From assembly GCA_020723935.1 (NCBI GenBank), contig DYHY01000007.1, positions 1 through 53,297 on the forward strand: a stretch of DNA of 53,297 bases, read 5' to 3'. The notes beneath the pieces are model-generated. The model ran no database searches, was not told the DNA's origin, and worked only from the letters and a program-made list of their open reading frames with translations. Positions within the stretch are counted from its first letter, which is position 1; each line of letters opens with the position of its first letter. This document shows positions 27,156 through 37,748 of this stretch, piece by piece. The translations under genes and the position numbers were made by a program. The DNA comes from Candidatus Micrarchaeum sp. GTDB lineage: Archaea; SpSt-1190; DYHY01.

Positions 27156-28420
27156 GCCTTCGTAACCTCCCTGAGGACTTCCGTCGCGTAGGCCCCCTTC
27201 TCGAGGAAGAAGGAGAGGATGATTATTGAGCTTTCGGCCCCCTCCCGGACGGCCGGCTCAACGAGGCGCGCCCTCAGGCGCCTCCTCGCGCCCTCGAACG
27301 AGAGGCCTGGGCCCGCCGCCTTGGCCCTGAAGACGGAAAGGTCCTGTATCCCCGCCGCCGCGAGGGCCTGGAGCTCCATCTCGCCGGCGGTCCCGTCGGC
27401 AAGCTGCGCCTTGTAGCCGACGATCGGCCCGGAGGGCGAGACCTCGAAGGACGCTAGGCGCGGGTCGCCGGGGACGGCCTTCCTGAAGAACGTCGCGCCG
27501 CCCGAGAACATCCCGATGTCCCCGTCGATGAACCTGTCGAGGGAATTTATGCGGCCGGCGAGGACGCGGTTGAAGACGTCGGACTGGACGGCGGAGATGA
27601 AGAGGCGCAGGAGCTTGCGGGGGAAGACGGAGCGGAAGATCCACTCCGGATTCCTGGAGGAGAGCATGTCGGAGACGATGCGCCGCTCGAACGACGCTCT
27701 GGACGGGAAGGCGTCCAGGGCCTCGGCGAGCCTCCCTTCCGAGAAGAGCCTCCTCGCGGCCCGCGTCTCCTCGGGCTCCCCCGCGCCCTCGACGGAGACG
27801 TATGCGCCGATCGCCCCCGCAAAGTCGCCGAGGAGTAGGGCGCGCCCGACGATCGCTGAGACGTTCCGCCCCCCGCCGAACCTCTGCTCGCCGAAATAGT
27901 TGGGGATGCCGCGCCGCGAGAGGACCTCTGTTATGGGCGCGGCGTTCTCCGGATGATCGCATCCGCGCACGGTTATCGCGAACCTGTTCCCGGAAAGCAT
28001 CCCCGCGCGAAGCTTGTGCGCATGCCTCGAGACGGAGAGGACCTTGCCGTCCGGGAGGGAGATCGAGCGGACCGCGTCCTCGCCCACGCCCGCGACGGAG
28101 AGGAACTGGCGGGAGATCGCAGCCGCGTCCTTGAGGCCGGCGTATCCGATCTCGTCGCGCGCGACGCCCAGGGCCCGGGAGATGCGCTCGATAGCGGCGA
28201 AGGTCGGGATCCCGCGCTTCTCTATCTGGAAGATCAAATGGTCCCCCGCGCCCGAGAAGGGGAATGCTGGGACCTCCTCGACGACGAAATCCTCCGGGGA
28301 ATTCTTGATGGAGCCGCCCGTCCCGGGGAGGCTCGCCGTGAGAAGGGGCTTGTCCGGCGGCAGAATGGCCCCAGACGGGGATCTGGAGGTGGAAGCGTCA
28401 GAACTCAAGACCACAGTCAT
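27149..28420 (-). CDS. truD: tRNA pseudouridine(13) synthase
   Basis: 'PEDFVVEEVPAFPFSGAGDHLIFQIEKRGIPTFAAIERISRALGVARDEIGYAGLKDAAAISRQFLSV', 'GIPNYFGEQRFG'; start set to MTVVLSS. Confidence 0.92.
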   Translation of the reverse strand: MTVVLSSDASTSRSPSGAILPPDKPLLTASLPGTGGSIKNSPEDFVVEEVPAFPFSGAGDHLIFQIEKRGIPTFAAIERISRALGVARDEIGYAGLKDAAAISRQFLSVAGVGEDAVRSISLPDGKVLSVSRHAHKLRAGMLSGNRFAITVRGCDHPENAAPITEVLSRRGIPNYFGEQRFGGGRNVSAIVGRALLLGDFAGAIGAYVSVEGAGEPEETRAARRLFSEGRLAEALDAFPSRASFERRIVSDMLSSRNPEWIFRSVFPRKLLRLFISAVQSDVFNRVLAGRINSLDRFIDGDIGMFSGGATFFRKAVPGDPRLASFEVSPSGPIVGYKAQLADGTAGEMELQALAAAGIQDLSVFRAKAAGPGLSFEGARRRLRARLVEPAVREGAESSIIILSFFLEKGAYATEVLREVTKAW

Positions 28421-28517
28421 CCAACTCCGAAAAGCCGTCCTGTGCGCTTCCTCATCATCCGCTTCCTCCAAGGGCCCCTTGCGAAGGAATAAAAGCCTTG
28501 GGTTAGTGGGACCTGGA

Positions 28518-28928
28518 ATGAAACGAATACTCCTCCCGGTCAAGGGGTCGAGGAACGACACGAAGGCCGGCGAGATTGCGGGGATAATAGGGCAGGAGCT
28601 CAACGGGGAGGTCACGATATTCCACGTAGAAGGCAGCGACCTCCTCACGCCGGAGCAGGCCACTGCGATAACGCGCATAAAGAACCGCCTGGATGACCTC
28701 AACGGCCTGGAATGCAGGATGGTCTCCGCGACGGTCAGCCCGGACGCGGCGGGCGCAATACTTTCCGAGGCCGCGAAGGGGGGGTATTCGTACATAATAA
28801 TGGGCGCGAGGCAGGACGCGGTCAACGGGACGAAGATCGTCGGGAGCACGAGCAGGTTCGTCCTCGAGAAGGCGCCCTGCCCGGTCATGATAGTCAAGGA
28901 TGTCGAAGAGGCGAACCTGAGGAAATGA
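28518..28928 (+). CDS. Universal stress protein (UspA) family
   Basis: 'MKRILLPVKGSRNDTKAGEIAGII', 'IIMGARQDAVNGTKIVGSTSRFVLEKAPCPVMIVK'. Confidence 0.88.
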   Translation: MKRILLPVKGSRNDTKAGEIAGIIGQELNGEVTIFHVEGSDLLTPEQATAITRIKNRLDDLNGLECRMVSATVSPDAAGAILSEAAKGGYSYIIMGARQDAVNGTKIVGSTSRFVLEKAPCPVMIVKDVEEANLRK

Positions 28929-29272
28929 CGCTGGACGTTAGGAACCTGCAGCGGATGATGAAGCAAATGAACACGCAGGAGATACCCGCCGAGAAGGTGG
29001 AGTTCCACCTGTCGGGCGGGAGGAAGCTGGTGATCGAGAAGCCCTCCGTCGTGAAGATGGAGGTGATGGGGCAGATAAACTACCAGGTCAGCGGGAACGC
29101 TAGGGAGGTACAGATAGACATCGGCCCCAGCCCCGCCTCCTCTGCGGCCGCCGAAGAGGGCGATGCGGATCTGGTCTCCTCGGCCACCGGCTCGTCGAAG
29201 GAAGACGCGCGCGCCGCGCTGTCGGAGACCGGCGGGGACATCGCCGCGGCGATACTGAAGCTCAAGAAGTAG
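28925..29272 (+). CDS. nac: Archaeal nascent polypeptide-associated complex protein
   Basis: 'RNLQRMMKQMNTQEIPAEKVEFHLSGGRKLVIEKPSVVKMEVMGQINYQVSG' plus C-terminal UBA-like 'KEDARAALSETGGDIAAAILKLKK'. Confidence 0.93.
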   Translation: MTLDVRNLQRMMKQMNTQEIPAEKVEFHLSGGRKLVIEKPSVVKMEVMGQINYQVSGNAREVQIDIGPSPASSAAAEEGDADLVSSATGSSKEDARAALSETGGDIAAAILKLKK

Positions 29273-29316
29273 AGGGGGCCGCGGGCCCCAGGAGAAAGAG
29301 GCAGTCTTCCCGCAGG

Positions 29317-30741
29317 CTATTCCTTGGGTTCCAAGGGGTCCTCGGAAGGCGGCGCCGTCTCGCCAGCTCCCTTCTCCTGCGCCCCGGCCGCTCCTTCTGG
29401 GGAGGGGCCGTGCGCGGGGGCGGGATGGGCCGGAACCGCGGCAGCGGGGACGGGTTCCGCTGCCTTGGCCGCCATCAGCTCCTCGAGCATGACAATGAAC
29501 GCGGGCCTGGTTATGAAGACGCCGCTGGCCATGCCGATGAGGGTCGTTATCGCAAAGCCCCTGACCGCGCCGAGACCTATGAAGAAGAGTGGGAGCATCG
29601 CCGCGATGCCGCTGCCGAAGGCGGCGAAGATTATGAAGGACGCGTTCTTTATCTGCTCCTTGAAGGAGAGCTTCTTTTTGTCAAGCCCGTACTTAAGGAA
29701 CTCGTCGGTCATTATTATCTCCTGGTTGACGCCCGTACCCAGGGACACTATTATCCCCGCAATGGCCGCGAGGTCCAGCTGCCAGATCCTCTTCATCGCG
29801 ACGGCGAGACCCAGGACGAGGAGCGCTTCGGCGACGACGGTGCTCAGTATCAGAAAGGCGATCCGTGGATCGCGGTACCTCAAGAAGACGACGAGGGCGA
29901 CCGCGAGGACCGCGATGAGGCCCGCGAGGAGCGTCCCCGACAGGAGGCGCTCGCCGAGCTTGGAGGAGACACGCTCGACGGACGAGAGCTCGATCTTGAC
30001 TGGGAGAGAGCCAGACTGGAGGATTGCCTTCATCTGGTTCATCCGGGAGAGGGTGGCTGTCCTGTTCTCGGCGCCCCCCTGGACGACGGGGTTGTTGAAG
30101 ACGCGGCCCTTGAGGTCGGCGGCTATCCTGAGGGAGTCGACGACCTTGTCGTCGATGAGGAGGTCTAGGCTCTCGTTGAGGAAGGACTCGGCGCCCGCGA
30201 TGTCGTCGAAGGTGAGGGAAAGGCGCGACGTCTCCGCCGCGAACTTGTCGGCGGCGGCGGGATCGGTTATCGTCAGGGGTATCATGAAGAGGTACCCCTT
30301 GTCCCGGGCCTGGATCCTGCTCTGGTAGACGTCGACCATTATCTGGGCGCCCGTGAAGATTGTGGCGTTCCCGATCCTGGCCTCGAACTTGCCCTGCCTC
30401 GCGACGACCTGGCGCACGTCGTCCTCGGTGAGGCCCGCGGCCTCCACGACGATGTACTTCTTCCCCGCGAGGTCGCTTTGGGAGAACACGCGCGTGTCCG
30501 AGAGGCCGAAGATGTTGAGGCGCGCGCGCATGATCTCCATCGACTCGTCGACCACCTTCGCGTCGCTCGTATCTGGCGAGAGGACGGCGCGCACGCCGCC
30601 CTTTATGTCGAAGCCCTAGGGGATGTTGGTCTGCCAGCCGTCGGGCGTGTAGCGCGGGGCGACCATCACGAGGGCGCCGACGAGGAATGCGACGACAAGT
30701 ATTATCTGCCACTTGCGGGCCAGAGCGAAGTCCATCGCCAT
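29317..30741 (-). CDS. secD: Protein-export membrane protein SecD with in-frame TAG at 30616-30618
   Basis: 'MAMDFALARKWQIILVVAFLVGALVMVAPRYTPDGWQTNIP*GFDIKGGVRAVLSPDTSDAKVVDES...' continues in one frame; ATG one nt after the secF stop. Confidence 0.85.
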
Positions 30742-30742
30742 C

Positions 30743-31690
30743 TCAGGCCGCCGCCTTCCCCGTCTTCTGGCGTCTCTCGGCGGTCAGGAGGAGGACGCCG
30801 AGGTTCGTGAACCAAGTGTGTATCACGTCGAAGAACAGGCCGCCCAGGAGTATTATCGTCATGTCCTGCAGGAGGGCCGAGCCCGAAAGGAAGGTTATCG
30901 CGAGGAGCGCGGCGGCCGCGGTGCATATCATCGTCACCCCGGTCTTCATCGAGTGGAAGGCGCGGTCCATGACGTGGCCCTCGTGCCGGTTGAGGGTCGC
31001 GGTCGTTATGAGGATGTCGCTGTCTATCGAGAAGCCTATCAGGGTGAGGAGCGCGGCGAGGGTCATCGGGGAGAGCGCTATGCCGAAGAGGTTCATGACT
31101 GCGAGACCCCCGAGGAAGTCGAAGAAGATGCATGAGAGGACCGTCGCGACCGCGACGGGCGTCTTGAAGAGGAAGAGTATCATCAGGCCCATGAAGAAGA
31201 ACCCGAGGGCGAGGGCGATGTAGGCCCTGTTGAGGAACTCCTCCCCGACCGCGGGGCCGACGGTCTTCATGTTGTAGTCGGACTCGGCGGTCTGGAAGCC
31301 CTGGGCCGAGAGGGCGTCCTTGACGGCGGAGACGAGGGCCTGCGGGTCCGTATTTGGACCCGCCTCGAAATCGAGCGCCGCGAGGGACAGGCCTGTCGAG
31401 GAGTATGCAGAGGTGCCCGCGATGTGGACGGACGCGCCCCCGACGCTCCCGGATATCTTGGAGTGCAGCTTCGCGAGGTCCGGGCTGCCCGCCGCGGCCC
31501 AGTCGACAGTGACGATCGTGCCGCCCTTGAGGTCAATCCCCCGCTCGACGATCTCGCCGGTCCTCGCGTAGTTCGCGCCGAGGACGAGGAGGCAGAAGAG
31601 GACCGCGAGGGCTGGGACGATGAAGAACCGCTTGTAGTGCTTCTTGTAGAAGTCCTTAGCCTTCTCGATGAGAGGATGTTCGCCAGGCAT
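30743..31690 (-). CDS. secF: Protein-export membrane protein SecF
   Basis: 'GIDLKGGTIVTVDW', 'LTLIGFSIDSDILITTATLNRHEG'; immediately precedes secD. Confidence 0.9.
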   Translation of the reverse strand: MPGEHPLIEKAKDFYKKHYKRFFIVPALAVLFCLLVLGANYARTGEIVERGIDLKGGTIVTVDWAAAGSPDLAKLHSKISGSVGGASVHIAGTSAYSSTGLSLAALDFEAGPNTDPQALVSAVKDALSAQGFQTAESDYNMKTVGPAVGEEFLNRAYIALALGFFFMGLMILFLFKTPVAVATVLSCIFFDFLGGLAVMNLFGIALSPMTLAALLTLIGFSIDSDILITTATLNRHEGHVMDRAFHSMKTGVTMICTAAAALLAITFLSGSALLQDMTIILLGGLFFDVIHTWFTNLGVLLLTAERRQKTGKAAA

Positions 31691-31839
31691 TGTGTGAATC
31701 GCCGGTTTCGGAAGCGAGAATTGGGGTTTTTATTAGTGCCCCAGGACGAAAGGATATATATTTGGTTCGGGGATGGGCCAAAGCTGGGCATAATTTAAAA
31801 TATGCAAAGAAACCATTACTGATAGGTGATAAATTCCCC

Positions 31840-32085
31840 ATGTTCTGGATAATAATCGTCGTCCTCATTATGCTCGCCCTCATGTTCTTCGGCGAGGGGG
31901 CGAACGGCGCGTTCCTGGAGATGGCCTCCTTCGTGATACTCGCGGGGATGATAGCGCTCATCCTCGCGTCCGGGGACTTTTTGATAATCGCCCTCGCGCT
32001 CCTGCTCCTCGCAAAGAAGCTCCTTCCAAAGCGGGCCGTCGAGCACGAGTACGACGTGGACTCGGGCGCCTGGGGCCTCAAGTAA
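31840..32085 (+). CDS. Small hydrophobic membrane protein
   Basis: 'MFWIIIVVLIMLALMFFGEGANGAFLEMASFVILAGMIALILASGDFLIIALALLLLAKKLL'. Confidence 0.65.
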   Translation: MFWIIIVVLIMLALMFFGEGANGAFLEMASFVILAGMIALILASGDFLIIALALLLLAKKLLPKRAVEHEYDVDSGAWGLK

Positions 32086-32203
32086 AATCCCGGACGGATC
32101 GGAGCCTCGGTTGGGCGGCGAGCCTTTTCCGGACCCCTCGGGAGCGCATTTGCGGCAACAGCATAGCATAAAAAGGGTGACCTGGCCGCCTTTCCTCAGG
32201 CTA

Positions 32204-32380
32204 ATGGGCAGAAAGCACAGCAAGCCGCTATCCGCAATTGTTTCGCAAACCAAAAGACTCGCCCAGAAGAAGAGGATGACCTTCGGGATGGTCTATTGCT
32301 CGAACAAAGCCTGCGGATGGGGCTGGGAAACTCGGGAAGGGGAGACTTGTCCGAACTGCGGGTCGCCCCCCGCCGAGTAG
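32204..32380 (+). CDS. Small C-terminal zinc-ribbon protein
   Basis: 'MGRKHSKPLSAIVSQTKRLAQKKRMTFGMVYCSNKACGWGWETREGETCPNCGSPPAE'. Confidence 0.65.
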   Translation: MGRKHSKPLSAIVSQTKRLAQKKRMTFGMVYCSNKACGWGWETREGETCPNCGSPPAE

Positions 32381-32455
32381 AGGACAGGAAATCTCCCTGG
32401 GAGGAGAGAGCTCAGTGAGACCTGGCTCGTTATTGATGCCGGCCCGCCTCCGCCC

Positions 32456-35400
32456 TCAGGCGGCGGGGGAAAAGAAGGTGTCGAGGTTCTTCTGGTTCTG
32501 CTTGCCGAACATCGCGGAGAGGCGCTTCTGCAGAATCAGGAGCTCCTGCTGCATGTACGCTGGGACGTCGTAGTGCTCGGCGATCCTCTTGGACGCCTCC
32601 ATGTATTTCTCGATCGTCCCTTGGTGGACCGTGAGGATGAGCTTCCCCCTGCACGCAGGGCATCTCCCGATGAGGGGCACGCGCCGGTACTTCGCGTTGC
32701 ACTTGATGCAGCGGAACGACTGGCGGCAGAAGGTCCTCATGTTCCCCTTGATGTCCTTGATGAAGTGGGTCGAGAGCACGAGGTTCGCCACGTCGTCCTC
32801 GTTCACCGCCGTCAGGCGCTCGGCGAGGAGGAGCTGGGCTGCGACCTTGTCCACCATCGTCCCGAGCGAGCGGTATTTGGTGATCGACTCCGCGTTGAGG
32901 ATGCTCGCCGTCGCGTGGGTGAAGAGCGCGCCCTCGAACTGGGAGGGCTTGCCGAGGCGATCCTTCAGGCGCTCGATCGGGGTCGCGAGCGCGGTAGGCG
33001 GGGTGGTGTATTCGGCGGCCTTCTGGTAGAGCTCAAGCGTGTAGGAGGGACAGATGTCCAGCTCATGCACCTGGTTGTCGACCTCCGCCGGGTCAAGGAG
33101 GGTCGTGAGGACGAGCGGGACGTCCATCGTCGAGGAGCCGCGGCTGGAGGGGAGGAAGTCGCGCGAGAAGTTGAGGAGCGCCTCCATCAGGAGGAGGACC
33201 GAGTCCTCGTCCCCGTCGCAGTCGCGCCTCTTCGCGGCGTGGAACATCGGGTGAGCGTAGCCGACGCGGGCGCGGTTGAACCCGATGACCCTGCCGACGA
33301 TCCCGGCCGAGGTGTGCGGGGCGAGGCCTATCACGAGGTGGCCGACGAGGTCCTCCTTGGAGAGGATGTTGTAGTAGGGCTCAAGGCCGTAGAAGTCGGA
33401 GAGCAGCTCGTCGGTGAAATTCGCCACCTTCACGAAATAGTCCGCGCCGCTGATTATCCCGCGCTTGTCGTCGTGGAAGTCGGAGAGGAGGACGTCCTGG
33501 GGCTTGATCTCGAGGACCTGGTCGTCGCTCGAAAGCGGCTCTCCGTAGATGTCGTGCGTGTACCCTAGGGAGATGAGCCTCTCGGGCTTCACGTTTATCT
33601 CCTTGGGCTTGAAGTGAGTGAGCGGCGCGTCGGTCGAGTCGAACCTTATGGTGCCGTCCTTGTTGACGTAGAGGCCGTGCTTGGCGCGCAGGAACCCCTT
33701 CTCAACGCGCTCGGGGACCTTGGATTCGCTCGAAAGGCCCCTGACGCCCTTGACGAGCTCGGGCGTGCGCATCTTGAGCGCGGCCTCCGCCTGGCGGAAG
33801 TGACGGTCCAGGCTCACGTCGGCCATGGAATACTTGCGCGTGGGCAAGCCGCAGTGCATCTCCTCGTCCGTTATCTTCTGGCAGAGAACGCAGACCTGCT
33901 TTGCCAACGTCCTCCCGCCACAGGAGCAGCGCAGGAAGATGTTCCTCTTGCCGCAGAGGGAGCAGATGCGATACGCCAGCTGGGCGTTGTAGATCTTCTT
34001 CGCGGCCTCGTTCAGGGAGCGCAGCCTTCCGCCGGCCTGGCCTATCGGGAAGAGGATCTGGGGGCGGCCGTCCAGCAGGCGCCTTTCCGCCTTCTCCGGG
34101 CGGCCCATCCTGGCGCCGATGTAGGTCCCGCCCTTGTTCCTCACCTCGATCTTGGAGAGCCTGTTCACGAACTCTAGGGCCGGGAGGCCGGAATCCAGGG
34201 CCTTGTGCGCTTCCGGGTCTGTCGGGAAGCCGAGGGTGAAGAGGAGGGCGCGGCCGGGATTCCCAAGGGAGACTATCGTCCCCCCGTCTATCCTGTGCGG
34301 GACGCAGAGGAGCTCCAGGGTGCGCTTGATCTCCTTGGTGATCGGGATGGAGAGGTTGGCGAAGTTTCCCGAAAGCGAGATCGCCTCGCAGAGGCTCTTG
34401 AGGTCGGCCGTCGGGACGCGGTCGAAGAAGGGTGTGTGCGCCGGCGCCAGGGGGAGCTTCATCTTGGTCCCGAGGAGGACGGATTCGTCGAAGGAGACGG
34501 AGCCGGGCCTGTCCAGGATCTCCAGGAACCTGAGCGGGGGGATCCCGACGAACGTCGCGGCGGTCTCCGGGACGAGGGCCGCCAGCTCCATCGCCTTCCG
34601 GAGCTGCAGCGTCCATTCCTCCTCGCAGTAGCCAGCGGGGACGAGCTTGTGGCCGTTCGACACGAAGTCGCCGTAAGCTATCAGTATGTCGCCGACGAGG
34701 AGGATCTCCTCGAGCTGGTTGTCCCTGATGATCGCGTGCGCCTGCTCGGGCGTTGCGACGCGCATGACCTCGCCGGTCTTCAGGCGCGCGACGGGGGGCT
34801 CAATGGAATCGACGACCGCCGCCGTCGCGCCCTTGCCCGGGCGCTCCATTTTGAGTTGCGTCCCGATCGCTATGAAGTCTGAGAGGAGGGCCATAGTCGC
34901 CGGATGGATGCCGACGGTCGAGAAGCCGGTGTTCCTCGCCCTCCCGTAGCGCAGGCGGAAGCCCCCAGCGGTCGAGGGGAAGGAGAAGATGGGCCTGCCT
35001 CCTGGGACGTCCTCCATGAAGGTGAAGTTAGGGACTAGCTTTAGCTCCGCCGTCGCGGCCGTGGACGCGCCCGCCTTCTCGGCGTCCTCGGCGTGCAGCT
35101 TCTTCTTGAGCGCCTCGTATTCCTCCAAGAACAGCCAGTCGGAGAGGAGGAACTCCTTGCCGAACTGCTTCACGCGCTTGATGAGCTTTGCGGCCTTCTG
35201 GCCGATGGAGGAGACTACGAGGCACATCCCCCCGCGGATGCGGTTGCCCTCCAGGCGCGGGAGGTCCTTGAACGCTATCACTTCCATCTCCTCGGTGGGG
35301 TCCCCCGACACCTCGACGGGGATCCGCCTCACGAGGAACTTTATCTCCTCGCCCTTGATGCGGTACTGGAGGTTGACGACGCGCGTGTCGTAGTCGTCGA

Positions 35401-36007
35401 TCTCGGCGGCGAACCGCTCGACCTCCTGCTCGTCCGGATCGTACTCGCCGAAGCCCGCCAGGCGGCGGAGGTAGTCGGCGATGAGGACCGTGAACGCCGC
35501 GGCGGTTCCGCCGGCGGAGCGGATGGGCCCGGAGAAATAGACTGAGACGTACTTGCCTCCGTCGCGCCTCTGCTTGCTCTTCACTTCCGTGAGGCCTTCC
35601 AGGGGCGCGGTGACGATGCCCAGGGTGAGATAACCGATGCCGACACGGACGCCGGCTTCAATCCTCTCCTCAGGCGTCTTGAAGGCGATGAACCGCTCGT
35701 CGTAGACCTCCTTCGCGATCTTGAGGGAGGTCTTCTCCGAGCCCTTGCCGTTGTCCTTTTCGAGCTCCCGGATGCGCTCGGCGAGGCCCGAACCCTCGAG
35801 CTCCGGATATATCGTGGAGAGGAGCCCCTCGACGCGCGCGGCCGTGTCGTCGGCGAGGGCGATCTCGACCTTGTCTATCGGGTCCAGGAGCTTGGCGCGC
35901 GCCGCCTTGGCTATCGCATAGGCCCTGTCAACCTCAGCACGGATCTTGGTGAAATATGTGAGGGTGCCGGGCGAGGCTGCGAGCTTGATCGCTCCGGGCT
36001 CAGGCAA
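32456..36007 (-). CDS. polC: DNA polymerase D large subunit DP2
   Basis: 1183 aa; 'VSVYFSGPIRSAGGTAAAFTVLIADYLRRLAGFGEYDPDEQEVERFAAEIDDYD', 'KRRDCDGDEDSVLLLMEALLNFS'; no intein. Confidence 0.97.
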   Translation of the reverse strand: MPEPGAIKLAASPGTLTYFTKIRAEVDRAYAIAKAARAKLLDPIDKVEIALADDTAARVEGLLSTIYPELEGSGLAERIRELEKDNGKGSEKTSLKIAKEVYDERFIAFKTPEERIEAGVRVGIGYLTLGIVTAPLEGLTEVKSKQRRDGGKYVSVYFSGPIRSAGGTAAAFTVLIADYLRRLAGFGEYDPDEQEVERFAAEIDDYDTRVVNLQYRIKGEEIKFLVRRIPVEVSGDPTEEMEVIAFKDLPRLEGNRIRGGMCLVVSSIGQKAAKLIKRVKQFGKEFLLSDWLFLEEYEALKKKLHAEDAEKAGASTAATAELKLVPNFTFMEDVPGGRPIFSFPSTAGGFRLRYGRARNTGFSTVGIHPATMALLSDFIAIGTQLKMERPGKGATAAVVDSIEPPVARLKTGEVMRVATPEQAHAIIRDNQLEEILLVGDILIAYGDFVSNGHKLVPAGYCEEEWTLQLRKAMELAALVPETAATFVGIPPLRFLEILDRPGSVSFDESVLLGTKMKLPLAPAHTPFFDRVPTADLKSLCEAISLSGNFANLSIPITKEIKRTLELLCVPHRIDGGTIVSLGNPGRALLFTLGFPTDPEAHKALDSGLPALEFVNRLSKIEVRNKGGTYIGARMGRPEKAERRLLDGRPQILFPIGQAGGRLRSLNEAAKKIYNAQLAYRICSLCGKRNIFLRCSCGGRTLAKQVCVLCQKITDEEMHCGLPTRKYSMADVSLDRHFRQAEAALKMRTPELVKGVRGLSSESKVPERVEKGFLRAKHGLYVNKDGTIRFDSTDAPLTHFKPKEINVKPERLISLGYTHDIYGEPLSSDDQVLEIKPQDVLLSDFHDDKRGIISGADYFVKVANFTDELLSDFYGLEPYYNILSKEDLVGHLVIGLAPHTSAGIVGRVIGFNRARVGYAHPMFHAAKRRDCDGDEDSVLLLMEALLNFSRDFLPSSRGSSTMDVPLVLTTLLDPAEVDNQVHELDICPSYTLELYQKAAEYTTPPTALATPIERLKDRLGKPSQFEGALFTHATASILNAESITKYRSLGTMVDKVAAQLLLAERLTAVNEDDVANLVLSTHFIKDIKGNMRTFCRQSFRCIKCNAKYRRVPLIGRCPACRGKLILTVHQGTIEKYMEASKRIAEHYDVPAYMQQELLILQKRLSAMFGKQNQKNLDTFFSPAA

Positions 36008-37547
36008 GGGCAGAGCCGCCCTCCTCTTCAGTCCTCATGAGGTCAAGGATCTCGATCGAGCCGGTGCCAAGTTCCACATAGGGGATTTTCCCCGGCTGCG
36101 GATGATGGCCGATCTTCACCTGGAATGCCGTCCTGTCCTGGAAGGTCCCCGAGTTTATGACCCGTATCCCGCGGTAGACGGAATAGCCGAGCTTGTGGAC
36201 GTGGCCGGAATGGAAGACGTTGGGGACGCGCCCTATCACCATGTGGTCCTCGTTCTCCGGGAACATCCTCGTGTGCTCGTTGTAGAGGGGGATGAGGTGG
36301 CGCTTCCTGAGCTGCTGGATCATCGCCTGGTGGGGGTTGTCGTAGCCGGTCTTCCTCAGCGAGGGCACGGCCGCGATGATGCTGTCGAGAGCCGTCCCGT
36401 GGTACATCAGGAAATTGACGCCGTCTAGGGACAGGCTCGAGGGGGAGGAGGTCATGGTGAGGTTGCCCATGTTGTAGAGCGAGGGCGCGAACTGCTCCGG
36501 GATGATCGGCTGGGGGTCCGCGTCGCGCGAGGCGTCGTGGTTGCCCGGGCAGGCGAAGATCCTCACCCGCTTCGTTATCTTGTCTATCTGGTTCGCGAAC
36601 GCGTCGTACTGCTTCACGATGTCGGTGATCGCCAGGTCCTTCTGCTGGCCCTTGTAGACCCCGACGCCGTCGACGAGGTCCCCCGCGACGAGGAGGTATT
36701 TCACCCTGCGGGCGATGGCGTCGTTGCTGTTCATCCAGACGGCGAAGCGGTCGAAGAGGTCCTGCATGAACTGCTTGGAGCCGACGTGGACGTCGGAGAT
36801 GAGGACTGCGATCCCCTTGCTCTTGGAAGGCCAGCCGGAGGCCTGGGGGACGTCGGGGAAGAGTATTTCCTCGGCAAAAATCATCTCTCGGGAGGCCTGG
36901 CCGCGGACGGCGATTATCTCGTCCTCGACTATCTCGTCCGCCTTCTTGATGACGGACCCGTTCTTGGAGAGGAGGACCTTGGTCATCCCCGTCTCGTCCT
37001 CGATCTCCAGGATTATGTGCCCGCTCCTCGTCTGGCGCTTGGAGGTGACGAGGCCGATGATCGAGAGCTCCTCGCGCGGCTGCATGGAGGGAATCCTGTT
37101 GGCCGAGGCCAAGCTGCGCAGTTCCGGGCGGATGCGCAGGATCGCGGAGAGCTTCTTGTACCTGCTCGTGAAATGGTTGACAAAGTCGGAGACCTCCCCC
37201 TTCATGTCGAAGAGCTCATGGTATTCGTCCAGGATCCGCGTGCCCTCGTCCGAGGAGGACATCGTCGCCGGGCCGTTGCCGCCGACGCCCAAGCCCGTGT
37301 CTATCCCGGAGCCGCCCTCGAGGCGCCCGCCCATTTCGCCGGGAATGGCCTTGAGAATCGTGAGGGTGAGCCTGCCGCCGGAAATCGCCGAGACGTCCAG
37401 ACCCCGGAGGAAGTGGGGGTTCGTCTTCAGGAAATCCAGGGCCTGGGGCTCGATCATGACGCCCTTGTCGAGGAGCGAGACGACGACCTGCTCAACTGTC
37501 GGCAGGCTCTCCGAGCTTCCCGCCACCCCTATTTCCGTACCATCCAT
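36000..37547 (-). CDS. polB: DNA polymerase D small subunit DP1
   Basis: 'AVLISDVHVGSKQFMQDLFDRFAVWMNS', 'ACPGNHDASRDADPQPIIPEQFA', 'MYHGTALDS'; overlaps the DP2 start. Confidence 0.95.
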   Translation of the reverse strand: MDGTEIGVAGSSESLPTVEQVVVSLLDKGVMIEPQALDFLKTNPHFLRGLDVSAISGGRLTLTILKAIPGEMGGRLEGGSGIDTGLGVGGNGPATMSSSDEGTRILDEYHELFDMKGEVSDFVNHFTSRYKKLSAILRIRPELRSLASANRIPSMQPREELSIIGLVTSKRQTRSGHIILEIEDETGMTKVLLSKNGSVIKKADEIVEDEIIAVRGQASREMIFAEEILFPDVPQASGWPSKSKGIAVLISDVHVGSKQFMQDLFDRFAVWMNSNDAIARRVKYLLVAGDLVDGVGVYKGQQKDLAITDIVKQYDAFANQIDKITKRVRIFACPGNHDASRDADPQPIIPEQFAPSLYNMGNLTMTSSPSSLSLDGVNFLMYHGTALDSIIAAVPSLRKTGYDNPHQAMIQQLRKRHLIPLYNEHTRMFPENEDHMVIGRVPNVFHSGHVHKLGYSVYRGIRVINSGTFQDRTAFQVKIGHHPQPGKIPYVELGTGSIEILDLMRTEEEGGSALA

Positions 37548-37748
37548 CTGCCCAAAACCCCTAAAGCCGGCTCGGCTCCGCCTTGGCGTGCCTTGCCGTC
37601 GCCTTCTTCGTCCTTTTTCCGCTGCCCAGTGTCCCTGCTGGGTTCCCATGCCGGGTTTCTTCTTCTTCTTCGCAGGTGCCCGCCCGGCTCCCTTCGGGTT
37701 TTTATCCCTATTGACGCGCGGGGCCCGCCCGCGCTTCCCGCTCCTCCC

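Noticed and set aside
28421-29008. N-terminal extension of the truD ORF
   Set aside because: Overlaps well-supported uspA and nac genes on the other strand; TruD similarity begins after ~28370.
11000-31000. Global reassignment of UGA or UAG
   Set aside because: Both codons terminate many well-supported genes in the same window, so whole-genome recoding is not indicated.
32456-36007. Intein in DP2
   Set aside because: Archaeal polC often carries one, but the 1183-aa ORF reads continuously through the catalytic motif without an intein insertion.
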